A stretch of 42,793 nt of DNA from an uncultured Lachnospiraceae bacterium (GTDB taxonomy: Bacteria; Bacillota; Clostridia; Lachnospirales; Lachnospiraceae): positions 1 to 42,793 of the forward strand of contig CAKSBI010000020.1 in the NCBI GenBank assembly GCA_934437985.1, written 5' to 3'. Position 1 is the stretch's first letter; every line of letters starts with the position of its first letter. The position numbers and the translations under genes were made by a program. A model generated the notes under the pieces. It was not told where the DNA came from and did not search any database. It saw only the letters and a program-made list of their open reading frames with translations. Shown here in pieces: positions 29,572-38,771 of this stretch.

Positions 29572-31059
29572 CTAGTAGTTTTCTTTCAGATAGCGGATAA
29601 AGTACTTTACGTCAAGCCCTTCACCGGTCATGTTCTTAAGCATGGCATCAGTATCAAGTGCCTTCCCATAACGGAATATGTTACGCTTAAGGTACTGGTT
29701 AACCGGGGTGATATTACCGTTTTCAAGGTATTCATCATAGGGCATGACCTCCTTGAGGTGGTAGTATATCTGGGCGGAAACAGCGCTTCCTATAAGATAA
29801 GAAGGAAAGTATCCGAATTCACCCATTGACCAGTGGATATCCTGTAATACACCTTCTGAATCGTTTTCAGGTGTAATTCCAAGATACTTTGAATACAGCC
29901 TGTTCCATTCGTCGGGAAGCCTGTGTACCTTTAATCTGCCGGAGATAAGCTTTTTCTCAAGCTCATACCGGATTATAATATGAACCGGATATGTCAGCCA
30001 GTCTGCCCGGGTTCGTACAGGACATACATTTACACGCCTGATGGTCTGTAAAAACTGCTCAAGAGGTACATCTTTTAATCTGTCAGGAAAGTATGATACA
30101 AGCTTTGGATATACAGGCTTCCAGAAAGATTCCTGTTTCCCGACCATATTCTCATAGAATCTTGATATACCCTCGTGCATTCCCATTGAAGTACCTTCCC
30201 CAAGTATGGTAAGGGTTAATGAATCATCTATCCCAAGCTCGTACAGTGCGTGTCCGGATTCATGTATTGCGGAAAATATTGGGTCTATAAGATTTTCACC
30301 ATTGAAATTATTGGTGATACGTACATCCTTGTTATGGATGTTAAGCGTAAACGGATGTGCACTTTCTGCTATTACACCCCGCATTGGGTTAAATCCGACA
30401 TATTCACTTATATATTCGCAGAATTTTCTTAGGTTATCCTGTTCATTTTCATTAAGCGGCTTAAGGATAGTACTGTTATAATTGTTATCTGACTGTTGCT
30501 TTATAAGTGGGATTACAGCCTGCTTTATATTGTCAAACATCTCATCAAGCTTATCAGTTGTCATGCCGGGTTCAAAATCACCAAGAAGGACATCATATGT
30601 CCGGGAATGTTTTACGGCACGGCTTTTTGCAAATCTTTTTTTGTAATCAACAAGCTTTGTAAGAACAGGCTCGAATGCTTCAAAGCTATTATCCTGTTTT
30701 GCCTTGCTCCATACATTAACGGCACTTGCCGTAAGCTCTGTAAATTCCCTGTAGTCCCTGTCAGACACAGGTTTGAGCTCACTCCGGATTCTGGCTGTTT
30801 CGTGCAGCATTGCTCTTTCCTTTGATGACAGCATGCCGGCATTTTTCATTTTTCTGCAGCCCTTAAGAAGATTTTCCGTATCATCACATACAAATATATT
30901 TCTATATTCGTCAGACAGGCATCCGACAATCTTTGAACTTGCGGTATCGCCCTCTTTCGGGGCATTTACCTGAAGGTCATAATCAAAAAGATTTAATGCT
31001 GATTTTATCGCAGCGGCCTTTTCTAATTTATTTTCTAATTCTTTGTAGTAATTTTTCAT
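29572..31059 (-). CDS. M32-family metallocarboxypeptidase (Taq type)
   Basis: 495 residues, normal family length. Zinc site HESGH (His266, Glu267, His270) with Glu296 in GMHEGISRFYEN as third ligand. The family block RADWLTYPVHIIIRYELEK and the C-terminal WSMGEFGYFPSYLIGS are conserved. It removes C-terminal residues broadly except Pro; cytoplasmic peptide turnover is expected. A GAGGTGA ribosome binding site precedes the ATG at 31059. Monocistronic, convergent with the acyltransferase cassette. Confidence 0.93.
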   Translation of the reverse strand: MKNYYKELENKLEKAAAIKSALNLFDYDLQVNAPKEGDTASSKIVGCLSDEYRNIFVCDDTENLLKGCRKMKNAGMLSSKERAMLHETARIRSELKPVSDRDYREFTELTASAVNVWSKAKQDNSFEAFEPVLTKLVDYKKRFAKSRAVKHSRTYDVLLGDFEPGMTTDKLDEMFDNIKQAVIPLIKQQSDNNYNSTILKPLNENEQDNLRKFCEYISEYVGFNPMRGVIAESAHPFTLNIHNKDVRITNNFNGENLIDPIFSAIHESGHALYELGIDDSLTLTILGEGTSMGMHEGISRFYENMVGKQESFWKPVYPKLVSYFPDRLKDVPLEQFLQTIRRVNVCPVRTRADWLTYPVHIIIRYELEKKLISGRLKVHRLPDEWNRLYSKYLGITPENDSEGVLQDIHWSMGEFGYFPSYLIGSAVSAQIYYHLKEVMPYDEYLENGNITPVNQYLKRNIFRYGKALDTDAMLKNMTGEGLDVKYFIRYLKENY

Positions 31060-31198
31060 TGATATATCACCTCGTGGCTGTTACTATAATGTATAATGCT
31101 CATAATCTATAAAAATTATTTATGTATATACTAACATATATTGCACATTATGAAAGGTGTAATATATGTGAAATGTATCGGAATCAGGAGGTCTGCAG

Positions 31199-32077
31199 AT
31201 GAATAATAGTTTTTTTGATAAGGTGCGGGCTTTGATACTTGCTGTCGGAAGTCTGCTTTTGCTGATCTGTATACAGATTGCCGGGATATATGCATTTGCC
31301 CTTGTATGCAAACTGGTGTTTGGGGTAAACTACAGTGATAATCCGGTTCTTATGGCTGTATTCCACATAATATATGCCATAGTGACGGTGTTTGTATTTG
31401 GAATGCTGCGAAGAAGCTATACGGCTTACGGTACTATGGCTGGCAGCCATTATGATAATGTGACGGCAGTGGCCGGGCAGCAGGAGCGGTCAGAAAAAAG
31501 CGGTTCAAGGGCAGGCAGTGTGTTAAGGCTTATAATTCTCGGAACCGGAATCCAGGCTTTTGCATATGGGATACTTAATATAGTGTATGAATTTGCTGCT
31601 GATACTGCTGTAATGGAATCGTATAAGTCAACTATTAATAACCTTAACGGTAATTCGACATATCTGATATTCCTGTATACCATGCTGCTGGCACCGGCTG
31701 CAGAAGAGCTTGTGTTCCGGGGAGTGATATTTGATGCACTGTCAACTGCATTTCCGTTTATGGCGGCAAATATATTGCAGGCGGCATTATTCGGGCTGTA
31801 TCATGGCAATATCGTCCAGTTTGTGTATGCATTCATAATCGGCATGGTACTTGGGCTTGTAAGATACAGGGGCGGAAAGCTTACACATACTATCGGGGTC
31901 CATATGTCCGTTAACATATCGGGCATTATTATTGTCCCGGTTATTGCTTATGTAATTTCAAGCCTTACCGGTAATGGCGTGGCGGCATATTGTATTGTAA
32001 GCTTATGTGGTTTGATAATAATAATTGAGTATATAAGAAAAACATGCTATAATACAAAAGACAGTATCAGAATATAA
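31199..32077 (+). CDS. CPBP-family intramembrane metalloprotease (CAAX/Abi type)
   Basis: 292 residues with about eight membrane helices. Active-site motifs: EExxxR in APAAEELVFRG (E169, E170, R174), a His in GLYHGN (H202) and a third in GVHMSVN (H235). Bacterial members cleave or process membrane-bound peptides and some confer bacteriocin self-immunity; no bacteriocin gene is adjacent. CAGGAGG ribosome binding site, followed after 22 bp by the transglycosylase gene. Confidence 0.9.
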   Translation: MNNSFFDKVRALILAVGSLLLLICIQIAGIYAFALVCKLVFGVNYSDNPVLMAVFHIIYAIVTVFVFGMLRRSYTAYGTMAGSHYDNVTAVAGQQERSEKSGSRAGSVLRLIILGTGIQAFAYGILNIVYEFAADTAVMESYKSTINNLNGNSTYLIFLYTMLLAPAAEELVFRGVIFDALSTAFPFMAANILQAALFGLYHGNIVQFVYAFIIGMVLGLVRYRGGKLTHTIGVHMSVNISGIIIVPVIAYVISSLTGNGVAAYCIVSLCGLIIIIEYIRKTCYNTKDSIRI

Positions 32078-32099
32078 TGATGCAGGAGGAGTGATATAG

Positions 32100-33044
32100 T
32101 TGAGGATAAAGCTTGATACTAATACTACACCTGTAGTTAATAGTGGTGATATCAGTGTACATATTGGCAAAAGTTCTGCCAGCGTTATTGATGATTATGA
32201 TGGGGAGAAGACTACTATTACTTCTTTTGAGGATATGCTGAATAAGTCGGTGAATGCCATAGCAGGCAGTTCTTCAACTGATAAGGTCGTACAGGCAAGT
32301 GAGCTGTCGGTGGAGGAGCTGACTAAGCTGTATCTGAAGCTGGGGATAACCTCTGCATCAGGGGAGAAAGCAGAATCAGATACAGTACAGACGGTATGGC
32401 CTGACAGTTCTGTAAGTAATAATACAGCTTCCGTGACTTCGTCAGGCAGTACTGCAAAGCTTCCTTTTACGGTACCTGAGGATCTGAAGCCTGTATTTCA
32501 GAAGGCAGCTGAAAAATATAATATAGATTACAATATACTCGTATCAGTTGCATATGCCGAATCAAACTTCCATTCGGGGAGTACTTCAAAAAGCGGTGCC
32601 ATGGGAATCATGCAGCTGATGCCTGAAACCGCTAAGTATCTTGGTGTAAAGGATGCATATGACCCTGAACAGAATATTATGGGCGGGGCAAGATATCTTG
32701 CTGAGAAGTTCAACCAGCATGGCTCGGTAAAGCTCGGGCTTGCAGCTTATAATGCCGGAAGCAACGCAGTTAAGAAGTACAATGGTGTTCCTCCTTATAA
32801 TGAGACACAGAATTATGTTAAGAAGATACTCGGATGTATTGGAACAGATGGAAGTGAGTCGGGCTTTGTAAGTTCAAAGAATTATGATTATACGGCTGCT
32901 TCTGTATATGGAACACAGGAAGACGGAGCCGGACAGGCTGACAAAAAGAAGCCTGATGATATTCCGGCAGATACGGTTATCAGGGTTGGTGATGTGTCAA
33001 TGGACTATTCGGCATATCTGAAGTATGTTGAGCTGCTTCAGTGA
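32100..33044 (+). CDS. Lytic transglycosylase (SLT domain)
   Basis: 314 residues. TTG start after CAGGAGGAG. Residues 1-125 are low-complexity Ser/Thr/Asp-rich with no signal peptide. The SLT domain is at about 125-250, with catalytic Glu154 (AYAESNF) and the family motifs GAMGIMQLMPETA and AAYNAGSNAVKKYNG. It cleaves the glycan strand to 1,6-anhydro-muramyl ends. A C-terminal about 65 residues is uncharacterised. Lack of an N-terminal export signal is odd for a wall enzyme; flagellar- or sporulation-linked homologues use other routes. Probably co-transcribed with the CPBP protease. Confidence 0.88.
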   Translation: MRIKLDTNTTPVVNSGDISVHIGKSSASVIDDYDGEKTTITSFEDMLNKSVNAIAGSSSTDKVVQASELSVEELTKLYLKLGITSASGEKAESDTVQTVWPDSSVSNNTASVTSSGSTAKLPFTVPEDLKPVFQKAAEKYNIDYNILVSVAYAESNFHSGSTSKSGAMGIMQLMPETAKYLGVKDAYDPEQNIMGGARYLAEKFNQHGSVKLGLAAYNAGSNAVKKYNGVPPYNETQNYVKKILGCIGTDGSESGFVSSKNYDYTAASVYGTQEDGAGQADKKKPDDIPADTVIRVGDVSMDYSAYLKYVELLQ

Positions 33045-33288
33045 GGAGAGGTATAGATTCATATGGAAAGAATATACTGGTTGGAGCCGGGGCAGGTGCC
33101 CATTATGTTGAACTTGCGTATGGACAAAACTTGAAAAATATATCGGCAAAGCACCTGTTGTTATGGAGATTGGTGTATACAGGGGCGGTTCCCTGCAGAT
33201 GTGGAAGAATTATTTTGGCGAAGGGACCAGGGTTATCGGAATTGACATAACCCCGGAGACAAAAGAATTTGAGGAAGGATTATATTAA
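33041..33288 (+). pseudogene. Frameshifted, truncated class I SAM methyltransferase remnant
   Basis: Frame 2 reads ...GAGAGAHYVELAY up to about 33118. The continuation KLEKYIGKAPVV then MEIGVYRGGSLQMWKNYF and GTRVIGIDITPETKEFEEG lies in frame 1 from 33112, ending at TAA 33286. The latter is the Rossmann glycine motif I and acidic motif II of Methyltransf_24/CmcI-like enzymes, which normally run past 200 residues. A frameshift near 33118-33124 and an early stop leave about 80 residues. The rest of the methyltransferase and its start are missing. Confidence 0.65.
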
Positions 33289-33316
33289 AATTTAGATCAG
33301 ATAGGAGAATGAGATT

Positions 33317-34030
33317 ATGCAGATGATTTCACTTGAAAAGGAACTTAAAGAGAATGCTTATCCGGGAAGGGGCATTGTAATCGGCATGTCGCCTGATGGA
33401 AGGTATGCGGTAACTGCTTATTTTATTATGGGAAGAAGTGAGAACAGCCGTAACCGTATTTTTACACCAGAGGGTGAAGGTATACGTACAGAGGCTTTTG
33501 ATCCCTCAAAGCTGGTTGACCCAAGCTTAATAATCTATGCTCCGGTACGTGTGCTTGGTAATGATACTATAGTAACCAATGGTGACCAGACTGATACAAT
33601 ATATGATCTTATGGGTAAGGGTAAGACATTTGAAGAGGCATTAAGGACAAGGAAATTTGAGCCGGATGCGCCTAATTACACACCACGTATTTCGGGAATA
33701 ATGCATATCGAGGATGGAAAGTACGGATATGCAATGTCAATTCTTAAGAGTAACAATGGTAATGGAGCTTCCTGTAACAGATATACATTTGATTACAGTG
33801 AGCCTGTAGCAGGTGAAGGGCATTTCATTCATACTTATATGTGTGACGGTAATCCGCTTCCAAGCTTTGAGGGCGAGCCAAAGCTTGTCGGACTTAGTGA
33901 TAACATGGATGAATTTACAGAGCTGGTATGGAACAGCCTTAACGCGGATAATAAAGTTTCGCTTTTTGTAAGGTATATCAATATTGAAGATGGAACATAT
34001 GAGACTAAGATTGTCAATAAAAATAAGTAA
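33317..34030 (+). CDS. purO: IMP cyclohydrolase, PurO type
   Basis: 237 residues. Matches the stand-alone IMP cyclohydrolase family best known from archaea (YPGRGIVIGMSPDGRYAVTAYFIMGRSENSRNR at the start; NYTPRISG in the middle). Closes FAICAR to IMP, the last step of purine synthesis. It is not related to the MGS-like domain that does this in ordinary bifunctional PurH. The AICAR transformylase gene begins 24 bp downstream, so the two halves of the usual PurH activity are produced together. AGGAGAATGAGATT precedes the ATG. Confidence 0.9.
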   Translation: MQMISLEKELKENAYPGRGIVIGMSPDGRYAVTAYFIMGRSENSRNRIFTPEGEGIRTEAFDPSKLVDPSLIIYAPVRVLGNDTIVTNGDQTDTIYDLMGKGKTFEEALRTRKFEPDAPNYTPRISGIMHIEDGKYGYAMSILKSNNGNGASCNRYTFDYSEPVAGEGHFIHTYMCDGNPLPSFEGEPKLVGLSDNMDEFTELVWNSLNADNKVSLFVRYINIEDGTYETKIVNKNK

Positions 34031-34054
34031 TATATTATACGAGGAGATATAGCT

Positions 34055-35230
34055 ATGAAAGAACTTGAATTAAAATATGGATGTAACCCTAATCAGAAGC
34101 CTTCAAGAATATTTATGAATGAAGGCGAATTACCTATTGAGGTGCTTAATGGCAGACCGGGATATATTAACTTTCTGGATGCATTTAACGGCTGGCAGCT
34201 TGTAAAGGAGCTTAAGGCAGCCACAGGGCTTCCTGCGGCAACCTCCTTTAAGCATGTATCGCCGGCAGGTGCTGCGGTTGGACAGCCGCTTTCAGAGGTA
34301 GAAGCCAGGATATACTGGGTAGATGACCTTGGTGAGCTTACACCGCTTGCAGCTGCTTATGCAAGGGCAAGGGGTGCAGACAGGATGTCATCATATGGTG
34401 ATTTCATTGCACTGTCAGACGTAGTTGATGTATGTACAGCCAGGATGATCAAGAGAGAATTTTCAGATGGTATCATTGCTCCGGGATATGAGCCTGAGGC
34501 ACTTGAGATTCTCAAGGAGAAGAAAAAGGGTGCTTATGCGGTCATTAAGATAGATCCTGATTATGTTCCTGCAGAGATAGAGCATAAGGAAGTATTTGGT
34601 ATTACATTTGAGCAGGGAAGAAATGAACTTGTTATTGATGATAACTTTTTCAGTAATGTGGTTACTGATAACAAGGATATTCCAAAGCAGGCTAAGATTG
34701 ATATGGCAATCGCAATGATTACCCTTAAGTATACGCAGTCTAATTCAGTCTGCTTTGTTAAAAACGGACAGGCAATCGGTGTAGGTGCAGGACAGCAGTC
34801 AAGAATCCATTGTACAAGACTTGCGGGAAGCAAAGCGGATAACTGGCTTCTGCGTCAGTCACCACAGGTCCTGGGTCTTCCGTTTATCGAAGGCATGAAG
34901 CGTGCAGAAAGAGATAATGCAATAGACCTGTATATTGGCGAGGATTATATGGATGTACTTGCAGATGGTGAGTGGGAAAAGGTGTTTACGGAAAAACCGC
35001 CGGTATTTACCGCAGAGGAGAAGAAGGCATGGCTTTCAAAGGCAACAGATGTTACGCTCGGTTCAGATGCATTTTTCCCATTCAGTGATAATGTTGAGAG
35101 AGCTTTCAGAAGTGGTGTTAAGTACATTGCCCAGCCGGGAGGTTCAATACGTGACCAGGATGTGATAGATGCATGTAATAGGCATGGGATAGCAATGTGC
35201 TTCACTGGACTCAGGCTGTTCCATCATTGA
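34055..35230 (+). CDS. purH: AICAR transformylase, stand-alone (PurH C-terminal type)
   Basis: 391 residues. Carries the transformylase domain only: catalytic Lys66-His67 in SFKHVSPAG (K266-H267 in the human bifunctional enzyme), [10 protein letters not shown] near the start, [27 protein letters not shown] and [17 protein letters not shown] near the end. It adds the formyl group from 10-formyl-THF to AICAR. No cyclohydrolase (MGS) domain is attached; PurO supplies that step. Clear GAGGAGA ribosome binding site. Confidence 0.95.
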   Translation: MKELELKYGCNPNQKPSRIFMNEGELPIEVLNGRPGYINFLDAFNGWQLVKELKAATGLPAATSFKHVSPAGAAVGQPLSEVEARIYWVDDLGELTPLAAAYARARGADRMSSYGDFIALSDVVDVCTARMIKREFSDGIIAPGYEPEALEILKEKKKGAYAVIKIDPDYVPAEIEHKEVFGITFEQGRNELVIDDNFFSNVVTDNKDIPKQAKIDMAIAMITLKYTQSNSVCFVKNGQAIGVGAGQQSRIHCTRLAGSKADNWLLRQSPQVLGLPFIEGMKRAERDNAIDLYIGEDYMDVLADGEWEKVFTEKPPVFTAEEKKAWLSKATDVTLGSDAFFPFSDNVERAFRSGVKYIAQPGGSIRDQDVIDACNRHGIAMCFTGLRLFHH

Positions 35231-35280
35231 TTATGTGGATTATGTGCATAGCATGTTTTTATCTGATAAGGGATGAAAAA

Positions 35281-35323
35281 AAGAGCTGCTGCATTAATGA
35301 TGATTCATTAAGCAGCAGCTCTT
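35281..35323 (-). terminator. Long bidirectional terminator between purH and the cold-shock gene
   Basis: AAGAGCTGCTGC pairs with GCAGCAGCTCTT, continued by TTAATGA with TCATTAA around a TGAT loop (one unpaired A). On the minus strand seven T follow, so it terminates the cold-shock transcript efficiently; the plus strand has a weaker T-run for purH. The stretch 35324-35414 holds nothing else. Confidence 0.9.
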
Positions 35324-35414
35324 AGTTGTTACAACCACTTCTTACAAATAACATTTATAACTTTTATTCCTAGTAATAATCTATTAATAAAAATTAAAAT
35401 GATTCAAGCGAGGA

Positions 35415-35612
35415 TTATAACTTAACTACGTTAGCAGCCTGTGGTCCCTTTTCTCCGTTGATAACTTCAAAAGATACCTTGTCACCTTCGTCTAATACTT
35501 TGAAGCCATCCATCTGTAATGCTGAGAAGTGAACGAATACATCATTACCCTCTTCATCAGAGATGAAACCGAAGCCCTTTTTCGCATTAAACCATTTTAC
35601 TGTTCCTTCCAT
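35415..35612 (-). CDS. csp: Cold-shock protein (CspA family)
   Basis: 65 residues, a single OB-fold. RNA-binding motifs KGFGFI (RNP1) and VFVHF (RNP2) are intact. Acts as an RNA chaperone or transcription antiterminator, often abundant in growth as well as cold. ATG 35612 follows AGGAGGC with a 7-base gap; the longer frame extends into the leader and is not used. About 40 bases of untranslated leader follow the promoter at 35656-35684. Confidence 0.96.
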   Translation of the reverse strand: MEGTVKWFNAKKGFGFISDEEGNDVFVHFSALQMDGFKVLDEGDKVSFEVINGEKGPQAANVVKL

Positions 35613-35655
35613 GTTCAATTGCCTCCTAAAAAAAATAAATATTAACAACATACAA

Positions 35656-35684
35656 AGTGTATCACACATAAGAATAATTGTCAA
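35656..35684 (-). promoter_or_regulatory. Promoter of the cold-shock gene
   Basis: Minus strand: TTGACA at 35684-35679, 17 bp, TACACT at 35661-35656. It starts back-to-back with the M16C promoter 8 bp away. Confidence 0.7.
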
Positions 35685-35691
35685 ATATAAT

Positions 35692-35719
35692 TTGACACTT
35701 AATGCAGGTAAGGTATACT
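35692..35719 (+). promoter_or_regulatory. Promoter of the M16C protease gene
   Basis: TTGACA at 35692-35697, 16 bp, TATACT at 35714-35719, with the start site near 35726, about 58 bp before the coding region. Confidence 0.7.
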
Positions 35720-35783
35720 ATATTAAATGTAAGTTAATAATTAATGATAACACTGATTATGTATAGAAAGGTAAGAGTGATGT

Positions 35784-38720
35784 ATGAATGATTTTGTGTT
35801 AACAGGTAAGTGCAGGGGTGTATATGAGCTTATAAAAAAAGAAGGGCTGTCAGATATATTAAGTACGGGATATCTGTTTAGACATATTAAGAGTGGAGCA
35901 AGAGTAGCGGTTATTTCCAATGATGACGATAATAAGGTGTTCAGCATTGGATTCAGGACGCCCCCGGGGGATTCTACAGGTGTGGCGCATATTACGGAGC
36001 ATTCTGTGCTTTGCGGTTCCAGGAAGTATCCTTTGAAGGATCCGTTTGTTGAATTGTGTAAGGGCTCACTTAATACATTTCTCAATGCAATGACTTATCC
36101 TGATAAGACAGTCTACCCGGTTGCAAGCTGTAATGATAAGGATTTTGCCAATCTTATGAGTGTGTATATGGATGCTGTATTTTATCCTGATACTTACGAT
36201 AAGAAGGAGATATTCGAGCAGGAGGGCTGGCACTATGAGATGGAGGATATTGATTCACCGATAACAATTAATGGTGTTGTGTATAATGAGATGAGAGGCG
36301 TATTTTCTTCGCCGGAACAGCAGCTGGCAAGAATGATACAGAATTCACTTTTCCCGGATAATACTTACGGCAATGAATCAGGCGGAGACCCTGACAATAT
36401 ACCTGAGCTTAGTTATGAAGATTTTCTTGCATTCCATAAGCGTTATTATCATCCGTCCAACAGTTATATATATCTGTATGGTGATATGGATATTGAAGAA
36501 AAACTGTTATGGATGGATAGGTATTATCTGAGGTTTTTTGATAAAGAGGACGTTGATTCCGGGATTGCTTTACAGGACAGCTTTGATGGTATCAGGTATG
36601 TTGATGGTGTGTATTCAGCCCAGAATGAAGATGATAAGGCGTATTTCAGCTATAACTGTGTAATAGATACATCTCTTAATATTGAGCTTCAGATGGCTAT
36701 GCAGACTTTATTGTACTCACTTGTAACAGTTCAGGGTTCACCTGTAAGGCAGGCACTTCTTGATGCGGGGATTGCAGAGGATGCCGGTGCAATGCTTGAT
36801 ACAGATATATGCCAGCCTGTGCTTACAATATATGCTAATGAAGCGGATGTTAACCGTAAGGATGATTTTGTAAGGATCATCAGGGAAACCTTAGAGCGTG
36901 TATGCAGGGAAGGTGTGGACAAAAAGTCACTTCTGGCATCGCTTACAAGGAGTGAATTCAAGTATCGTGAGGCTGATTTTGGAAGGTATCCAAAGGGTCT
37001 TATGTTTGGATTGCAGGCAATGGAAACATGGCTTTATGATGACAATATGCCATTTGATATGTTGTGCCTCAACGATGTGTATAAGTCGGTTAAGGAGCTT
37101 GTATCAACAGATTATTATGAAAATCTGATTAAGGAGTATATTCTTGATAACAGGCATGCATCGGTTGTATGTATATATCCGGAGATTGGCTTAAGCACTA
37201 AGAAGGATGAGGCACTTGCAGCTAAACTTAGTGAGTACCGTGCCAGTCTTGATGAAGGGCAGTTAAAGGCAATTGTTGATGGGACAAAGAAACTCCGGGT
37301 GTTCCAGGAGACACCTGATTCACCAGAGGCGCTTAAGAGTGTCCCGCTTCTTAACAGGCAGGATATAGACCCGGGGATCAAGAAGATATATCTGGATAAG
37401 AAAGAGATCAGTGGCGTTACGGTGCTCCATCATAATATGTTTACCAATGGAATCGCATATATCTGTCTCGCATTCGATGTAACGGAATATGAGGAGTATG
37501 CACCATATATCATGCTGCTTTCACTGATGCTTGGAAGTGTCGATACAGTTAATTACAGTTACCTGGAGCTTTCAAATGAGATTAATCTTGCGACAGGCGG
37601 TATGAGTACGGATGTTAATGTGATACCGGCTAAAAATGATACAGACTCCTATAAGATCATATATGAGCTTTCTGCAAGGGTATTGTATACATCAATGGGC
37701 AGATTGTTTGAGATAGTTGAGGAGATAATTAAGGGTTCATTGTTCAACGACAAAAAGCGTCTTAAGGAGATATTACTGGAGATGAGGGCTGACCTTAAGG
37801 GCTCTCTTGAAGCTGCAGGTAATGCTACAGCCCTGGAGAGAGGCCTGTCATATATATCAAAAGCGCAGTTTTGTAAGAACCAGCTTAATGGTGTGCTGTT
37901 TTACAGGTTTTTATCTGCGGTCTGTGACAAGTATGATGATTATGCAGATGAACTGATCAGGATTCTTGAGGCACTTTTGTATAAGGTGTTCAGAAAGGAT
38001 AACCTGACTGTAAGTATTACTGCTGATGATGAGGGGTATAATATATTTGCTGATAAAAGCTATGATCTGTTCGGGACACTGTACCCGGTAAATGAGGATG
38101 CCATTCCTGCGCTGTTACCTGTATATAAGCCTGTCATGGGGGTGTGGAACGAAGGGTATAAGACGCCCGGCAAGGTTCAGTATGTTGCGAGGACCGGAAA
38201 CTTTATTAAAAAAGGTTATGGATATTCAGGCCGCCTGAAGGTTCTTAAGACGATTTTAAGCTATGGCTACCTCTGGGAAAATATACGGATCAAAGGTGGG
38301 GCATATGGGGCAATGTGCGGCTTTACCAGAACCGGTAATGCATATCTTGTATCGTACAGGGACCCTAATCTTGCGGATACTAACAGGGTATATGAGGCAC
38401 TTCCGGGATATCTTGAGTCGTTTGATACAGATGAACGTGAGATGACTAAGTATATTATAGGAACTATGAGTGAGGTTGATGCACCCCTTACTCCACGGAG
38501 TAAAGGCAGGACTGCTTACAATATGTACATGTCCGGTGTAGACAGATTTGACCTGCAGAAGGAGCGTGATGAGATTCTGTCCATGACGGCTGAGGATGTA
38601 CGTGCATGTGCCGATATTATCAGGGCTGTGCTCGACTGTGGCTGTATATGTGTTGTTGGAAGTAAAGCAGCAATTGAAGAGAACAGGGATATGTTTGGCC
38701 TGGTTGAGAAGCTTAACTGA
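35784..38720 (+). CDS. M16C insulinase-family metalloprotease (PreP/Cym1-like)
   Basis: 978 residues, the single-chain four-domain length of M16C. The inverted zinc motif HxxEH is at 69-73 (HITEHSVLCGS) with the distal Glu in EIFEQEGWHYE (about 142-147). Conserved KDPFVELCKGSLNTFLNAMTYPDKT follows the site. A C-terminal substrate-clasp half carries KGGAYGAMCGF. It degrades small unfolded peptides in the cytoplasm; no signal peptide. The ribosome binding site is weak and distant (AAAGG). Followed 51 bp later by era, possibly on the same transcript. Confidence 0.93.
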   Translation: MNDFVLTGKCRGVYELIKKEGLSDILSTGYLFRHIKSGARVAVISNDDDNKVFSIGFRTPPGDSTGVAHITEHSVLCGSRKYPLKDPFVELCKGSLNTFLNAMTYPDKTVYPVASCNDKDFANLMSVYMDAVFYPDTYDKKEIFEQEGWHYEMEDIDSPITINGVVYNEMRGVFSSPEQQLARMIQNSLFPDNTYGNESGGDPDNIPELSYEDFLAFHKRYYHPSNSYIYLYGDMDIEEKLLWMDRYYLRFFDKEDVDSGIALQDSFDGIRYVDGVYSAQNEDDKAYFSYNCVIDTSLNIELQMAMQTLLYSLVTVQGSPVRQALLDAGIAEDAGAMLDTDICQPVLTIYANEADVNRKDDFVRIIRETLERVCREGVDKKSLLASLTRSEFKYREADFGRYPKGLMFGLQAMETWLYDDNMPFDMLCLNDVYKSVKELVSTDYYENLIKEYILDNRHASVVCIYPEIGLSTKKDEALAAKLSEYRASLDEGQLKAIVDGTKKLRVFQETPDSPEALKSVPLLNRQDIDPGIKKIYLDKKEISGVTVLHHNMFTNGIAYICLAFDVTEYEEYAPYIMLLSLMLGSVDTVNYSYLELSNEINLATGGMSTDVNVIPAKNDTDSYKIIYELSARVLYTSMGRLFEIVEEIIKGSLFNDKKRLKEILLEMRADLKGSLEAAGNATALERGLSYISKAQFCKNQLNGVLFYRFLSAVCDKYDDYADELIRILEALLYKVFRKDNLTVSITADDEGYNIFADKSYDLFGTLYPVNEDAIPALLPVYKPVMGVWNEGYKTPGKVQYVARTGNFIKKGYGYSGRLKVLKTILSYGYLWENIRIKGGAYGAMCGFTRTGNAYLVSYRDPNLADTNRVYEALPGYLESFDTDEREMTKYIIGTMSEVDAPLTPRSKGRTAYNMYMSGVDRFDLQKERDEILSMTAEDVRACADIIRAVLDCGCICVVGSKAAIEENRDMFGLVEKLN

Positions 38721-38771
38721 TACCAGGAAAATGTGGATTAATATATGGATTTTAGCGGAAAGGAATAATAT

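Noticed and set aside
31199..32077. Phage-abortive or bacteriocin-immunity system based on the CPBP (Abi) domain
   Set aside because: No toxin, bacteriocin or phage gene is adjacent; the neighbour is a wall hydrolase.
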